Below, one piece after another: positions 47,707-59,307 of a stretch of 64,000 bases of DNA. The position numbers and the translations under genes are program-made. This stretch comes from Jaltomata sinuosa (lineage: Eukaryota > Streptophyta > Magnoliopsida > Solanales > Solanaceae): assembly GCA_003996215.1 (NCBI GenBank), contig QJPP01003526.1, positions 124,001 through 188,000 on the forward strand. Direction: 5' to 3'. Under the pieces are notes generated by a model that did no database searches, had not been told where the DNA came from, and was given only the letters and a program-made list of their open reading frames with translations. Numbering within the stretch: position 1 is the stretch's first letter; every line of letters starts with the position of its first letter.

Positions 47707-50700
47707 TGTCACGACCTAATTTCTCGATCATGATGGCACCTACAACCCCCGGTAGGTGAAACAATCCCCGTAACCTAGAACAATTAGTAATGGGCTACTA
47801 TCTAACAAATAAGAGAACAAGACGAAGAGAACAGATAAAAGGACTATAAATATATACATATGCGGAAACTAAACCAAACCCCAAGACCTGGTATCATAGT
47901 ATAGAGCCCAAACTACATACATGGAGTGCAAATAATCCAAAACAATGTATACAGATTTCTCTGAATGGTAATAGAGTACATGGAACAAAAGATAAACTAA
48001 AGCTAAGCTCTGATCGCCAAGAGCTCACCCTCAGTCTGAAGTAGTCCCCAACATATCTCCAAGCACGAATCACAGCGATCTAACGGCGATGGCCCACGCT
48101 AGGATCTGCACCCAAAGATGCAACGGGGTAGGGGTGAGCACCAAATGCGAAGCATAAGGTACCCAGTAAGTATCATAGGTCGACTGGGCACATATAAGAT
48201 AAAAGCGTAGTAATAGACAGAATAGAAGCAAGCAGTCACAGAAATCAACGAAAGGTACACAGGAACTAGCCCAGAGGGAAATCAACAGAACCACATGTGA
48301 GGCCAGTAAGCAGAATATACACACCATAGGCACAGGTGAAAGTAAGGAGTAACGCACCTGGGGTCCTTGCAATAACAGTGAATATACATAATAAGTTTAC
48401 GAAATGGACGGTATACCGGTAACCTCAAGTGTAAGAAGAAGAGGAAAGAGTAATGATAGGCATGCTCAGAGACATGAATCAAACTCAACTAATCATATCA
48501 ATCTCAAATCCAGAAACTAACAGTCTAGCAGTAACCAATCTCATACTTATCCATAATAGAGAACAATTTTGTAAGTAAATAGCAAAAGTCTACCTACAGT
48601 CCCTCGGCCGCCCATACAACTGAGGAACACAAACAAGTGAAAACAAAGCCTCCGGCATCCCATACTACCGGAGCATACAATCAACAAACAACAAACAACA
48701 GTGGAGCCTCAAACAATGAATGATATGATGCATGAAGATCTCAAGTGAAATGGTATCTCTGTATGTACCTCCTCCGGCGCCGATCCGGCCCAGCAGGTAG
48801 GTTCCATGGAAGGACACTGCCCGTATACCTCTACTCCACCGTATACCCTTCCTCCGGCACATGCAGCCCGCAGCCCCTGGCCTGGATGGCAAGGTCCATG
48901 GAGGTCCCAGACCCCATACTAAAACTCAGTATCAAAACATGTCATCCGGAAGCAAGTCCGATATCAAGATAGAGACCCAGTCTCGAATATGCATGCCCAG
49001 ACCCTGTCCAGGACTAAAGTAATAGGAAAATATCTCAAAAAAACCCTCCAAAGGTGCCCGGGCATAACCGGGTCTAAACAGTAGAAAGTCATCTCAGGTT
49101 CTCCGTCCGACAGAGGCTAAAAATCATCTCAAGTAGCAAGAAACTCAACTAGCACCCCGGCCCTGCCGAGTCTAGCGTAGTAGTAAAACTGGTGTATTAC
49201 AACATAATTTTACTTCCTTTTACCCAGGAATATTCACAAGTTAAATGAAACCATTTCCAAATTATTTCCATCAAAAACGGGCCCCCCGGGCCATGCAAGG
49301 TTTAGAAAATGGTGTCAGTAGGCCCGAAGCCCAAACCGTAGTAAAACCTGTATAAAACCTCTTTTTATGCATGAAAATGGTATGATCAAACACAATAGCT
49401 GCCCAGCAGCTCACAATCAACCTATCGACCCTGCACAGGCCCACAGCTACTCAGTAAGCATAACCAGCCTAGAAGGATAATTCTATGCCCGGGACTCGCG
49501 GACATTCCCAAAATCCCACCTTCTATGTTCCAGAGTCAATAAGGCCTCACAGGACCACAAGGATAAATAAAATATATCGGCAAATACTACAAGCAACGGA
49601 GGAACAAAAGAAGGCGGACATGAATAAAGCGGTCGAGGTCTATGGTACCAACCTAATAAACCAACCCAAGGATGCCCATTAATACAATTTTATCCTATAT
49701 ATGCGGAGTCTAGGGAAAATAAACCGTAACCTACCTGTCATCCGACGACAAGCTTGAACCTCTCCGAGAAGCTTCAAAACTAGATAATGGATTTCCTATC
49801 TATAATTAATTACAACGTACAAATGTTTCCTTTACTGAAATTTGGTTTCACATCATATGAAACATACTGGAAGAAACTTACGTAGATACTCCCTGATGAC
49901 ATAAATGAAGAAGAATAAAAAAACGAGAGGGGAAATGAAAGAATTTATAAACTTCTCCTATGAAATATGTTGAAAAACAATTTTCCAGCAATTTAGTGGT
50001 TCCTCCATTCATTAAAATAATCCCATACCTATCACTTAATTAATGAAATTTATATATACATAATCAATTAGTCATTTGATGACTTCTGTAAGGGACACCA
50101 CGTGTAAATGTGGTGTCAACCCAATATTAATTTATCTCATTACATATATATTCGGGTATTGCATAGGTTCGTGGTAAAATAAATATAACTTTTTAAATAT
50201 ACCATAACTAATAGAAAATTATTTTCAATAAAACCTACTATATTATAATAATAATTTCCAACATAAATAAATTTACTATCTCCGTTAAAATATTACAATG
50301 TATACAAACCTTATAAATTAAATACATATACAATTATATCGTAACAAAAATATTTTTCATAAACCTTTAAAATATTTTGAAAAGGTAATAATAATATAAT
50401 TTTCTACCACCTTCGACTTTTAAATTAGATATTTTCAAGTACGCACGATTTCGATACTCAAGAACTCTCTTGGAACCCTCCCTTATGTTTTCTCCTATTT
50501 AAGAACTGAAATGGTGTTTTAAAACGTGAAGTTGAGGCTTTAAATCGGTTTTGACCCGACCCGGTTCGCGAGCAGGTTCGCAACCCGGTTCCTGCCAGAC
50601 AGTCCGCGGTAAAACAGTCATAACTTTTTACTCCGAGATCAGTTGGATGTGAGGTTTTGTGCGTTCGAAACTAGACTCGTAGACCTTCAATTTGGTATTT

Positions 50701-50915
50701 CGGGGGACTTCTAACTCTTTATATATTGAGAGAAAATCCCTGAGACATTTGACCCAAAGTTCAGAAAATTTATCAAAGAAACTTACGATCAAAGAAATGG
50801 ACCCGGCGCCGAAATACCGGTCCCGACAAGCCTTAAATGACTTGGGGCCACTACAAACAAGCTCTAACGGTTCAAGGAAAACATATACGTGGAAATAACC
50901 GGAAGGGTCATTACA
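47707..50915 (-). repeat. Element I 3' LTR
   Basis: 3,209 bp, TGTCACGACC ... GGTCATTACA. It aligns over its whole length with 56104-59307; by eye a few percent differ, mostly in the first kilobase. 46730-47706 of H and about 48760-49740 here are homologous in opposite orientation. Confidence 0.95.
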
Positions 50916-50976
50916 TCATCCACTACTAAAGAGGACTTTCGTCCTCGAAAGTCAAGGTCAAGGGGGTGTCTGAAGG

Positions 50977-51474
50977 CTAAAATAGCTGCGGATACTGATC
51001 CCGCATATCTCTCTCGGTCTCCCAAGTTGCCTCCTCGACTGGACGGTGCCTCCACTGAACCTTAACAACCGGGATCTCTCGAGACCTCAATCTCCTGACA
51101 TCTCTGGCCAAAATAGCTGCCAGCTCCTCAACAAAGGCTAAACCCTCACCCAAATGAACTGAATCCCACTGCAACACATGAGACTTATCTGGGACATACC
51201 GACGCAACATCGAAACATGAAATACAGGATGTATAGCTGAAAACATCGGAGGCAAGGCTAGCTGATAGGCAACGCTACGACCTCTCTGAAGAATCTCAAA
51301 CGGCCCAATGTACCTGGGGCTAAGCTTGCCCCGCCTACCAAATCTCATCACGCCCTTCATGGGAGATACACGGAGAAACACCAAGTCACCGACACTAAAC
51401 TCCAAGGCACGAAGCCTACGATCAGCATAACTCTTCTGCCTGCTCTGAGCTGCCCGAAGTATGTCCTGAATCAC
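50977..51474 (-). CDS. Element I integrase C-terminus and chromodomain (open segment)
   Basis: 165 codons are open. MIQDILRAAQSRQKSYADRR is followed by VGDLVFLRVSPMKGVMRFGRRGKLSPRY (about residues 27-55), HPVFHVSMLRRYVPDKSH and a complete chromodomain at about 115-160 (AILARDVRRLRSREIPVVK, VQWRHRPVEEATWETE, MRDQYPQLF). The hydrophobic VQW and ATWE positions are intact. A TGA at about 51487 separates it from the integrase core; element C has TGT (Cys) there. This is a segment of the polyprotein and not an independent gene. Confidence 0.85.
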   Translation of the reverse strand: MIQDILRAAQSRQKSYADRRLRALEFSVGDLVFLRVSPMKGVMRFGRRGKLSPRYIGPFEILQRGRSVAYQLALPPMFSAIHPVFHVSMLRRYVPDKSHVLQWDSVHLGEGLAFVEELAAILARDVRRLRSREIPVVKVQWRHRPVEEATWETERDMRDQYPQLF

Positions 51475-51495
51475 TCGGACTCGGTCTAAGGAATC

Positions 51496-52248
51496 TCAAA
51501 GCAAATTTGTGCTCTGTGGCCCAGCACTAAAACCATCAAACCAACCTACCGGTGATCTGCAACGCCTGCCATACAAAGCCTCAAAAGGTGCCATGCCGAT
51601 ACTCGAATGGAAGCTGTTATTATAAGCAAACTCTGCCAAGGGAACAAACTGATCCCAAGAACCTCCAAATTCCAGAACACAGGCCCGAAGCATGTCCTCC
51701 AGAATCTAAATGGTCCTCTCTGACTGGCCATCTGTCTGAGGGTGGAAAGCGGTACTAAGATGAACCTCTGTACCCAAATCTCGCTGAATAGCCCTCTAGA
51801 ACTGAGATGTGAATAGAGTGCCGCGGTCTGAAATAATAGAAGCTGGGACCACATGCAACCGAACAATCTCACGAAGGTAGATCTGAGCTAACCTCTCTGC
51901 ACCATAAGAAGTCTGAACCGGCAAGAAATGTGCTGACTTAGTCAGCGTATCAACAATCACCCATATGGTATCAAACCCATGAGAAGTACGAGGCAAACCA
52001 ACAACGAAGTCCATAGTAATCCCTTCCCACTTCCACTCAGGAATGGGAAGTTGCTGCATCAAACCACCAGGTCTCATGTGCTTGAACTTAAACTGCTGAC
52101 AGTTCAAGCACCGAGATATGAACTCCGCTATATCCCACTTCATACCACTCCACCAGTAAAGATACCTCAAGTCTCTATGCATCTTTGCTGTGCCAGGGTG
52201 AATAAAGTATCTAGTACAATGTGCCTCATGAAGTATCAACTGAATCAA
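51496..52248 (-). pseudogene. Element I integrase zinc domain and core (two stops)
   Basis: 51796-52248 gives the zinc motif HEAHCTRYFIHPG ... CLNCQQFK with all four ligands, TMDFVVGLPRTSH with the first catalytic Asp, VIVDTLTKSAHF and SIISDRGTLFTSQF with the second Asp. A TAG follows where Trp is usual, then the stretch with FHPQTDGQSERTI (catalytic Glu), a second TAG where Gln is usual, then 51496-51693 (MLRACVLEFGGSWDQFVPLAEFAYNN). The catalytic residues D, D, E are all still encoded. Confidence 0.87.
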
Positions 52249-52329
52249 ATCACTAATCCTCGGAACGCAAAGGCGACTATCAAACCTCAGAACCCCATCT
52301 GAATATAGAGTAGCCTGGCTGGTCTCACC

Positions 52330-53250
52330 CTAAACAACCCGATCACGAAGGTCACACAACTGATGATCCCCAAACTGATGGCTCTGAATCTGATCAATCA
52401 AAGTAGAACGAACCTCAATACTGGCGAGAACTCTGCTAGGATTCGACAAGTCAAGCCTAACCAAACGGTTAGCCAAGGACTGGATGTCCAAGGCCAATGG
52501 TCGCTCTGAAACTGAAAGAGAAGCTAGGCTACCCATACGCACTGCCTTCCGGCTCAAGGCATCCGCTACCATGTTTGCCTTGCCCGGATGATACAAAATA
52601 GTGAAGTCATAGTCCTTTAGTAACTCGACCCATCTCCTCTGTCTCGAGTTCAACTCTCGCTGACTCGTGATATACTGAAGACTACGGTGATCAGTGAAAA
52701 TCTCACAGTGAACTCCATATTGGTAATGCCTCCAGATCTTGAGCGCGAAAACTACCGCTGCAAACTCTAAGTCATGAGTGGGGTAGTTGCGCTCGTGAAC
52801 CTTCAGCTGCCTTGACGCATATGCTATTACTCGACCCTGCTGCATCAACACACAACCAAGACCAACCTCAGAAGCATCACAGTATATGGAGAAGCTCTGA
52901 CCCTCAACCGGCAAAGTCAAAACTGGAGCTGAAGTCAATAAGGCCTTAAGCCTCTGGAAGCTGTCCTCACACTGATCCGACCAATGAAATGGGACATCCT
53001 TCCTAGTTAGCATAGTCAAGGGTGCTGCTATGGAAGAAAATCCCTCAACAAACCATCTATAGTAACCAGCTAACCCAATAAAGCTGCGAACCTCAGTAAC
53101 AGTAGTAGGTCTAGGCCACTCAAAAACCGCTGAAATCTTTCCCGAATCCACCCTAATCCCATCCTTAGACACCACGTGCCCTAGGAATGCAACTGACTCA
53201 AGCCAAAACTCGCACTTTGAGAACTTGGCATAAAGCCGATGATCTCTCAA
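52330..53250 (-). CDS. Element I RT thumb and RNase H (open segment)
   Basis: 306 codons are open. The thumb and connection come first (KFSKCEFWLESVAFLGHVV, GLAGYYRWFVEGFSSIAAP, where YYRRFVEG is usual). RNase H follows at about residues 120-230: FSIYCDASEVGLGCVLMQQ with Asp, YPTHDLEFAAVVFALKIWR with Glu, EIFTDHRSLQYI with Asp, and the end motif YHPGKANMVADALSRK. All catalytic acids are present. A TAG at about 52329 separates it from the integrase. Confidence 0.88.
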   Translation of the reverse strand: MRDHRLYAKFSKCEFWLESVAFLGHVVSKDGIRVDSGKISAVFEWPRPTTVTEVRSFIGLAGYYRWFVEGFSSIAAPLTMLTRKDVPFHWSDQCEDSFQRLKALLTSAPVLTLPVEGQSFSIYCDASEVGLGCVLMQQGRVIAYASRQLKVHERNYPTHDLEFAAVVFALKIWRHYQYGVHCEIFTDHRSLQYITSQRELNSRQRRWVELLKDYDFTILYHPGKANMVADALSRKAVRMGSLASLSVSERPLALDIQSLANRLVRLDLSNPSRVLASIEVRSTLIDQIQSHQFGDHQLCDLRDRVV

Positions 53251-53756
53251 AGTCTAGAGTATAACCCTCAAGTGCTGCTCATGCTCATCTCTACTACGCA
53301 AGTATACTAAGATGTCGTCTATAAAAACTATCACAAATGAGTCCAAATACGGGCCAAGAACCCTGTGCATCAAGTTCATAAAGGCTGCGGGGCATTAGTC
53401 AACCCAAAAGACATCACCAGGAACTCATAATGGCCATAACATGTCCTGAATGCTGTCTTAGGGATGTCCTCCGCCCTAATCCTCAATTTATGGTAGCCAG
53501 ACCTCAAATCAATCTTCGAAAACACGACTGAACCCTGAAGTTGGTCAAACAAATCATCAATCCTCGGCATCGGATACCTATTCTTCACTGTCACCCTATT
53601 TAGCTGCCGATAATCAATACACATGCGCATCGACCCATCCTTCTTCTTCACAAAGAGAACAGGAGCACCCCACGGTGACACACTAGGTCTAATAAACCCC
53701 TTAGCTAACAGATCCTGGAGCTGCTCCTTAAGCTCCCTCAACTCAGCAGGAGCCAT
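53251..53756 (-). pseudogene. Element I reverse transcriptase palm (one frameshift, one stop)
   Basis: 53376-53756 reads SVSPWGAPVLFVKKKDGS, MCIDYRQLNRVTVKNRYP, FSKIDLRSGYHKLRI and FLVMSFGLTNAP. At 53389-53392 four G on the plus strand stand where element C (18016-18021) has five, a one-base deletion that shifts the frame. In the next frame VIVFIDDILVYLRSRDEHEQ is intact (about 53290-53340), then a TAG where Gln is usual at about 53255. One restored base and one codon separate it from an open RT. Confidence 0.88.
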
Positions 53757-53970
53757 ACGGTAAGGAGAAATAGAAATAGGCCTTAGTGCCCGGCTCTAGC
53801 TCAATAGCGAAATCAATATCTCTCTTAGGTGGAAGGCCTGGCAGGTCGGTAGGAAACACATCGAGGAAGTCTCTAACTACAGGAACAGACTCAGGAGAAG
53901 TGGGGTCAGCACTAACATCTCGGACATATGCTAGATAAGCTAAACACCCACGGGAAATCAGCTTCCTAGC

Positions 53971-54549
53971 TCAAAGACAAGAGATGATCCCAGATGGTGC
54001 ATGGCTAACAGAACCCTGCCACACAACCGGTGATACACCGGGCACAGCTATGATAATGGTCTTGGCATAACAATCCAAAACCACACGGTGAGGGGATAAC
54101 CAGTCCATGCCCAGTATCACATCAAAATCTAGCATATCAAGAATCATCAAATCACCCCAAGTCTCTGAATCACCAACAGATAACATACAGGATCTCACAA
54201 TCCGATCCACTACTAAGAAATCTCCTACTGGGGTCGAAACAGAAACAGGAACAGATAATGGCTCACTACCCAACCCCAAATAAGGAACAAAGTAGGCAGA
54301 TACATATGAACAAGTGGATCCAGGATCAAATAAAGCCATAGCAGACTGATGGCACACAGAAATCGTACCTGTAATCACAGCATCTGAGGCCTCTGCCTCT
54401 GGTCTCCTAGGGACCGCGTAAAACTGACGACGACCTCCACCTGCCCGACCTCCATCCCTACCACTTGCTCTGCCGCGCGGAGCACCACCTTTACCCTGAT
54501 GACCACCCTCTCTAGCTGGGGGCTGAACTGCCCGTAAAGGCTCGGCCAA
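53971..54549 (-). CDS. Element I gag end and aspartic protease (open segment)
   Basis: 192 codons are open. An Arg/Gly-rich gag tail comes first (residues 1-45: GRASGRDGGRAGGGRRQFYA), then the protease with ALFDPGSTCSYVSAYFVPYLG (about residues 70-90, intact DPG active site), SVSTPVGDFLVVDRIVRSC, and ILDMLDFDVILGMDWLSPHRVVLDC. About the usual length for this lineage's protease. The frame breaks upstream near 54555 (gag zinc knuckle) and downstream near 53970. Confidence 0.87.
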   Translation of the reverse strand: MAEPLRAVQPPAREGGHQGKGGAPRGRASGRDGGRAGGGRRQFYAVPRRPEAEASDAVITGTISVCHQSAMALFDPGSTCSYVSAYFVPYLGLGSEPLSVPVSVSTPVGDFLVVDRIVRSCMLSVGDSETWGDLMILDMLDFDVILGMDWLSPHRVVLDCYAKTIIIAVPGVSPVVWQGSVSHAPSGIISCL

Positions 54550-54559
54550 CTAAATTGTA

Positions 54560-55263
54560 CCCTGCTGAGGGAAATCTCTAGCAAAATGACCAATCGCACC
54601 ACAAGTCAAACAAGCCCCTGACGGACTACTCAGTCAAGATGAACCAGCAGATCCCGTATGACCACCGCGACCTGATGCCCCAGAAACTGTACCCCTCAAA
54701 GACTGGCCGCTATAGCCCTGATGGCTGCTCTGACCCTACTAGAACTGGGCACTACCGAAAGTCTGAAGGGAAGCCTGAATCGGTCGGCTAGACTGACCCT
54801 GGTACTGTTGTGGCTGATAACTCCGGCTCCACTGGCCAGGACCTCTACCACCATATCTGGAACCACTATAGACACCCTGATGTCGAGGCCTCTTATCTCT
54901 GGACCCCTGATCATGTCGCTGTAAGTCCTTCATAGTGCGGGCATAGTCTACAATAGCCTAGAATGACCGACCACTGGCAATCAATATCTCAGCTGGCTGC
55001 CTGATCTCTGGCCTCAAACCCCATACAAATCTGTGAATCCTATCAGCATCGGTAGGAATAATCATAGCTCTGAACGGTGCTAGCTGATGGAAACGGGTCT
55101 CATACTCTGAGATAGTCGTAGATCCCTGCATAAGGTGAGTAAACTGCTCCCTGCGACGCTCACGATCACTCTATGGTAGGAACTTGGCCATAAAGGCCTC
55201 ATAAAACTCAGACCAGGTCAAAGGAGGTGACGATGGTGGTCTACAAGTAACCTGGGCCCTCCA
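54560..55263 (-). pseudogene. Element I gag, C-terminal part (stops)
   Basis: Single in-frame stops follow each other: one right after LEGPAKL (55263), one near 55172, one near 54957. Blocks between them are FTHLMQGSTTISEYETRFHQ, ADRIHRFVWGLRPEI and KRPRHQGVYSGSRYGGRGPG, the capsid C-terminus and Gln/Gly-rich tail. The zinc knuckle at about 54575-54625 reads CLTCGAIGHFARDFP: the last Cys is Phe, as in element C. Confidence 0.83.
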
Positions 55264-55890
55264 TCATAACTTCGCTGGGCCCTCCAACTGATAGGTAGTA
55301 TAACCAACCCAGTGAGTTTCCAACAAACCCAAATGATGCAACATCTCCTCACAGGTAGTAATAAAGTCATGTGGATCTTGTCCAGAAGTACCAGCAAACC
55401 TCGGAGGTGCTAACCTCAAAAACCTACCCAACGCCTTCTGCTCTAACTCTGTCATAACTGGGCGAGGAGCAAGAGGCTGTGCAACAGATGGAACCGGAAT
55501 GACCTCCGCACGGGGAGCCATAGTAGCAGGCCGCGTTCCTGAACTCTGTGCACCCAGGGATTCCCCCTGAGCAGATATCTGCGCTACCTCAGAGGGCCGC
55601 TCTCCAATCATACCCAAGAGCTGTAATAGTAATCCCCGAATATCTGGAGACTGAGCTGCGGCTGGAGCTGGCACATAAGTGGGCACTAGAGCTAGTACTG
55701 GAGCTGGTGCAGGTGCTGGTGCTAGTACTGGAGCTGGTGGTACCTGGGCTGCCCCCTGATCCACATGCTGCTCGGGCTCTATCTCCACCCTAGCAGCTCT
55801 AGCAGGTGCCACTGCTCGAGGGCTTCCTCGACCCTTAGCTGGAGTGGGAGGTTCATCTCCGCGTGATGCCGATGATCTCGTACGAACCAT
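55264..55890 (-). CDS. Element I gag, N-terminal part (open segment)
   Basis: The ATG at 55888-55890 opens 208 codons. Residues 1-45 are basic and Pro-rich. Residues 50-85 form a Pro/Ala/Val repeat (PAPAPAPVLALVPTYVPAP). The capsid begins at about residue 85 (SPDIRGLLLQLLGMIG), with ELEQKALGRFLRLAPPRFAGTS at about 150-170 and CEEMLHHLGLLETHWVGYTT near the end. A TGA-type stop ends it at 55263. It corresponds to 28927-29575 in element C. Confidence 0.87.
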   Translation of the reverse strand: MVRTRSSASRGDEPPTPAKGRGSPRAVAPARAARVEIEPEQHVDQGAAQVPPAPVLAPAPAPAPVLALVPTYVPAPAAAQSPDIRGLLLQLLGMIGERPSEVAQISAQGESLGAQSSGTRPATMAPRAEVIPVPSVAQPLAPRPVMTELEQKALGRFLRLAPPRFAGTSGQDPHDFITTCEEMLHHLGLLETHWVGYTTYQLEGPAKL

Positions 55891-56087
55891 CCTCGGAAGA
55901 ATGGAGTAGAAAAAATAAGATTTCCAGAAATTTCAAGGGTTCCACGCACGACACAGAAGCAATGAAAGAGTCAAATTTCCTAAAATGTCACTGTAGCCTC
56001 CCAAAGATTAAGTACGGATGTCTCCGCCCCGATCCGCAGTACTCTACTAGACATTGGCTCCTATACCGATGACACCGGTGAACCTAA

Positions 56088-56100
56088 AGCTCTGATACCA
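56088..56100 (-). other. Element I primer binding site
   Basis: The minus strand reads TGGTATCAGAGCT, complementary to initiator tRNA-Met, three bases inside the 5' LTR. Confidence 0.9.
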
Positions 56101-56103
56101 AGT

Positions 56104-59100
56104 TGTCACGACCCAATTTCTCGGTCATGATGGAACCTACAACCCCCGGTAGGTGAACCAATCCCCGTAGCCCAGAACAGTTAGTAATGGGCTACTATCT
56201 AACAAATAAGAGAACAAGATGAAGAGAACAGATAAAAGGACTATAAATATATACATATGCGGAAACTAAACCAAACCCCAAGACCTGGTATCATAGTATA
56301 GAGCCCAAACTACATACATAGAGTGCAAATAATCCAAAACAATATATACATATGTCTCTGAATAGTAATAGAGTACATGGAGCAAAAGATAAACTAAAGC
56401 TAAGCTCCGATCGCCAAGAGCTCACCCTCAGTCTGAAGTAGTCCCCAACAGATCTCCAAGCACGAATCACAGCGATCTAACGGCGATGGCCCACGCTAGG
56501 ATCTGCACCCAAAGATGCAGGGGGGTAGGGGTGAGCACCAAATGCGAAGCATAAGGTACCCAGTAGGTATCATAGGCCGACTGGGCACATATAAGATAAA
56601 AGCGTAGTAATAGACAGAATAGAAGCAAGCAGTCACAGAAATCAACGAAAGGTACACAGGAACTAGCCAGAGGAAATCACAGAACACATGTGAGGCAGTA
56701 AGCAGAATATAACACCATAGGCCAGGTGAAAGTAAGGAGTAACGACCTGGAGTCCTTGCAATAACAGTGTATACAAAATAAGTTTACGAAATGGACGGTA
56801 TACCGGTAACCTCAAGTGTAAGAAGAAGAGAGAAAGAGTAATGATAGACATGCTCAGAGACATGAATCAAACTCAACTAATCATATCAATCTCAAATCCA
56901 AAAACTAACAGTCTAGCAGTAACCAATCTCATACTTATCCATAATAGAGAACAATTATGTAAGTAAATAGCAAAAGTCTACCTACAGTCCCCCGGCCGCC
57001 CATACAACCGAGGAACACAAACAAGTGAAAACAAACCCTCCGGCATCCCATACTACCGGAGCGTACAATCAACAAACAACAAACAAGTGTGGAGCCTCAA
57101 ACAATGAATGATATGATGCATGAAGATCTCAAGTGAAATGGTATCTCTGTATGTACCCCCTCCGGCGCCGATCCGGCCCAGCAGGTAGGTTCCATGGAAG
57201 GACACTGCCCGTATACCTCTACTCCACCGTATACCCTTCCTCTGGCACACGCAGCCCGCAGCCCTTGGCCTGGATGGCAAGGTCCATGGAGGTCCCAGAC
57301 CCCATACTAAAACTCAGTATGAAAACATGTCGTCCGGAAGCAAGTCCGGTATCAAGATAGAGACCCAGCCTCGAATATGCATGCCCAGACCCTGTCCAGG
57401 ACTAAAGAAGTAGGAAAATATCTCAAAAAAACCCCTCCAAGGGTGCCCGGGCATAACCGGGTCTAAACAGTAGAAAGTCATCTCAGGTGCTCGATCCGAT
57501 CGAGACTAAAAATCATCTCAAGTAGCAAGAAAACTCAACTAGCACCCCGGCCCTGCCGAGTCTAGCGTAGTAGTAAAACTGGTGTTTTACAACATAATTT
57601 TACTTCCTTTTACCCAGGAATATTCACAAGTTAAATCAAACCATTTCCAAATTATTTCTATCAAAAACGGGCCCCCCGGGCCATGCAAGGTTTAGAAAAT
57701 GGTGTCAGTAGGCCCGAAGCCCAAACCGTAGTAAAACCTGTATAAAACCTCTTTTTATGCATGAAAATGGTATGATCAAACACAATAGCTGCCCAGCAGC
57801 TCACAATCAACCTATCGACCCTGCACAGACCCACAGCTACTCAGCAAGCATAACCAGCCTAGAAGGATAATTCTATACCCGAGACTCGCGGACATTCCCA
57901 AAATACCACCTTCTATATTCCAGAGTCAACAAGGCCTCACAGGACCACAAGGGTAAATAAAATATATCGGCAAATACTACAAGCAACGGAGGAACAAAAG
58001 AAGGCGGACATGAATAAAGCGGTCGAGGTCTGTGGTACCAACCTAATAAACCAACCCAAGGATGACCATTAATACAATTTTATCCTATATATGCGGAGTC
58101 TAGGAAAAATAAATTGTAACCTACCTGTCGTCCGACGACAAGCTTGAACCTCTCCGAGAAGCTTCAAAACAAGATAATGGATTTCCTATCGATAATTAAT
58201 TACAACGTACAAATGTTTCCTTTACTGAAATTTGGTTTCACATCATATGAAACATACTGGAATAAACTTACGTAGATACTCCCTGATGACATAAATGAAG
58301 AAGAATAAAAAAACGAGAGGGGAAATGAAAGAATTTATAAACTTCTCCTATGAAATATGTGCAAAAACAATTTTCCAGCAATTTAGTTGTTCCTCCATTC
58401 ATTAAAATAATCACATACCTATCACTTAATTAATGAAATTTATATATTCATAATCAATTAGTCATTTGATGACTTCTGTAAGGGACACCACGTGTAAATG
58501 TGGTGTCAACCCAATATTAATTTATCTCATTACATATATATTCGGGTATTGCATAGGTTCGTGGTAAAATAAATATAACTTTTTAAATATACCATAACTA
58601 ATAGAAAATTATTTTCAATAAAACCTACTATATTATAATAATAATTTCCAACATAAATAAATTTACTATCTCCGTTAAAATATTACAATGTATACAAACC
58701 TTATAAAATAAATACATATACAATTATATCGTAACAAAAATATTTTTCATAAACCTTTAAAATATTTTGAAAAGGTAATAATAATATAATTTTCTACCAC
58801 CTTCGACTTTTAAATTAGATATTTTCAAGTACGCACGATTTTGATACTCAAAAAACTCTCTTGGAACCCTCCCTTATGTTTTCTCACTGTTTCAGAACTG
58901 AAATGGCATTTTAAAACGTGAAGTTGAGGCTTTAAATCGATTTTGACCCGACCCGGTTCGCGACCCGGTTCGCAATCCGGTTCCTGCCAGACAGTCCGCG
59001 ATAAAACAGTCATAACTTTTTACTCCGAGATCAGTTGGACGTGAGCTTTTATGCGTTGGAAACTAGACTCGTAGACCTTAGATTTGGTATTTTGGGGGAC

Positions 59101-59307
59101 TTCTAACTCTTTATATATTGAGAGAAAAGCCCTGAGACATTTGACCAAAAGTTCAGAAAATTTATCAAAGAAACTTACGATCAAACAAATGGACCCGGCG
59201 CCAAAATACCGGTCCCGACAAGCCTTAAATGACTTGGGGCCACTACAAACAAGCTCTAACGGTTCAAGGAAAACGTATACATGGAAATAACCTGAAGGGT
59301 CATTACA
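56104..59307 (-). repeat. Element I 5' LTR
   Basis: 3,204 bp, TGTCACGACC ... GGTCATTACA, homologous to 47707-50915 throughout. It is followed by the target copy TGCAT. The first kilobase is homologous, inverted, to the end of H's LTR (59313-60376). Confidence 0.95.
58940..58990 (-). promoter_or_regulatory. Palindrome cluster in LTR I (copy at 50555-50605)
   Basis: ACCCGGTTCGCGACCCGG and CGGTTCGCAATCCGG lie side by side; the partner LTR has CGGTTCGCGAGCAGG and GGTTCGCAACCCGG. The core GGTTCGCGAACC-like palindrome is the I version of the clusters in A, H, B and D. No clear TATA box nearby. Role inferred. Confidence 0.4.

Larger units (their letters stand above)
47707..59307 (-). mobile_element. 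Element I: Tekay-like chromovirus, full length, best preserved
   Basis: TGCAT flanks both ends (47702-47706 and 59308-59312), and the other LTR of H (about 39903-39912) shows the unoccupied site. 11,601 bp. Minus-strand order: 5' LTR 56104-59307, primer site, gag, protease, RT, RNase H, integrase, chromodomain, 3' LTR 47707-50915. Both LTRs keep TG...CA and nearly equal length (3,209 and 3,204 bp). Lesions are single stops and one one-base deletion, so this is probably the youngest element of its stack. Confidence 0.95.

Noticed and set aside
50977..55890. Endogenous pararetrovirus
   Set aside because: Integrase and chromodomain follow RNase H, and LTRs, primer site and 5-bp duplications are present; there is no movement or coat protein.
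57053..57360. Paired ORFs on both strands in LTR I (also at 48665-48972)
   Set aside because: They are shadows of each other within duplicated LTR sequence and have no domain.
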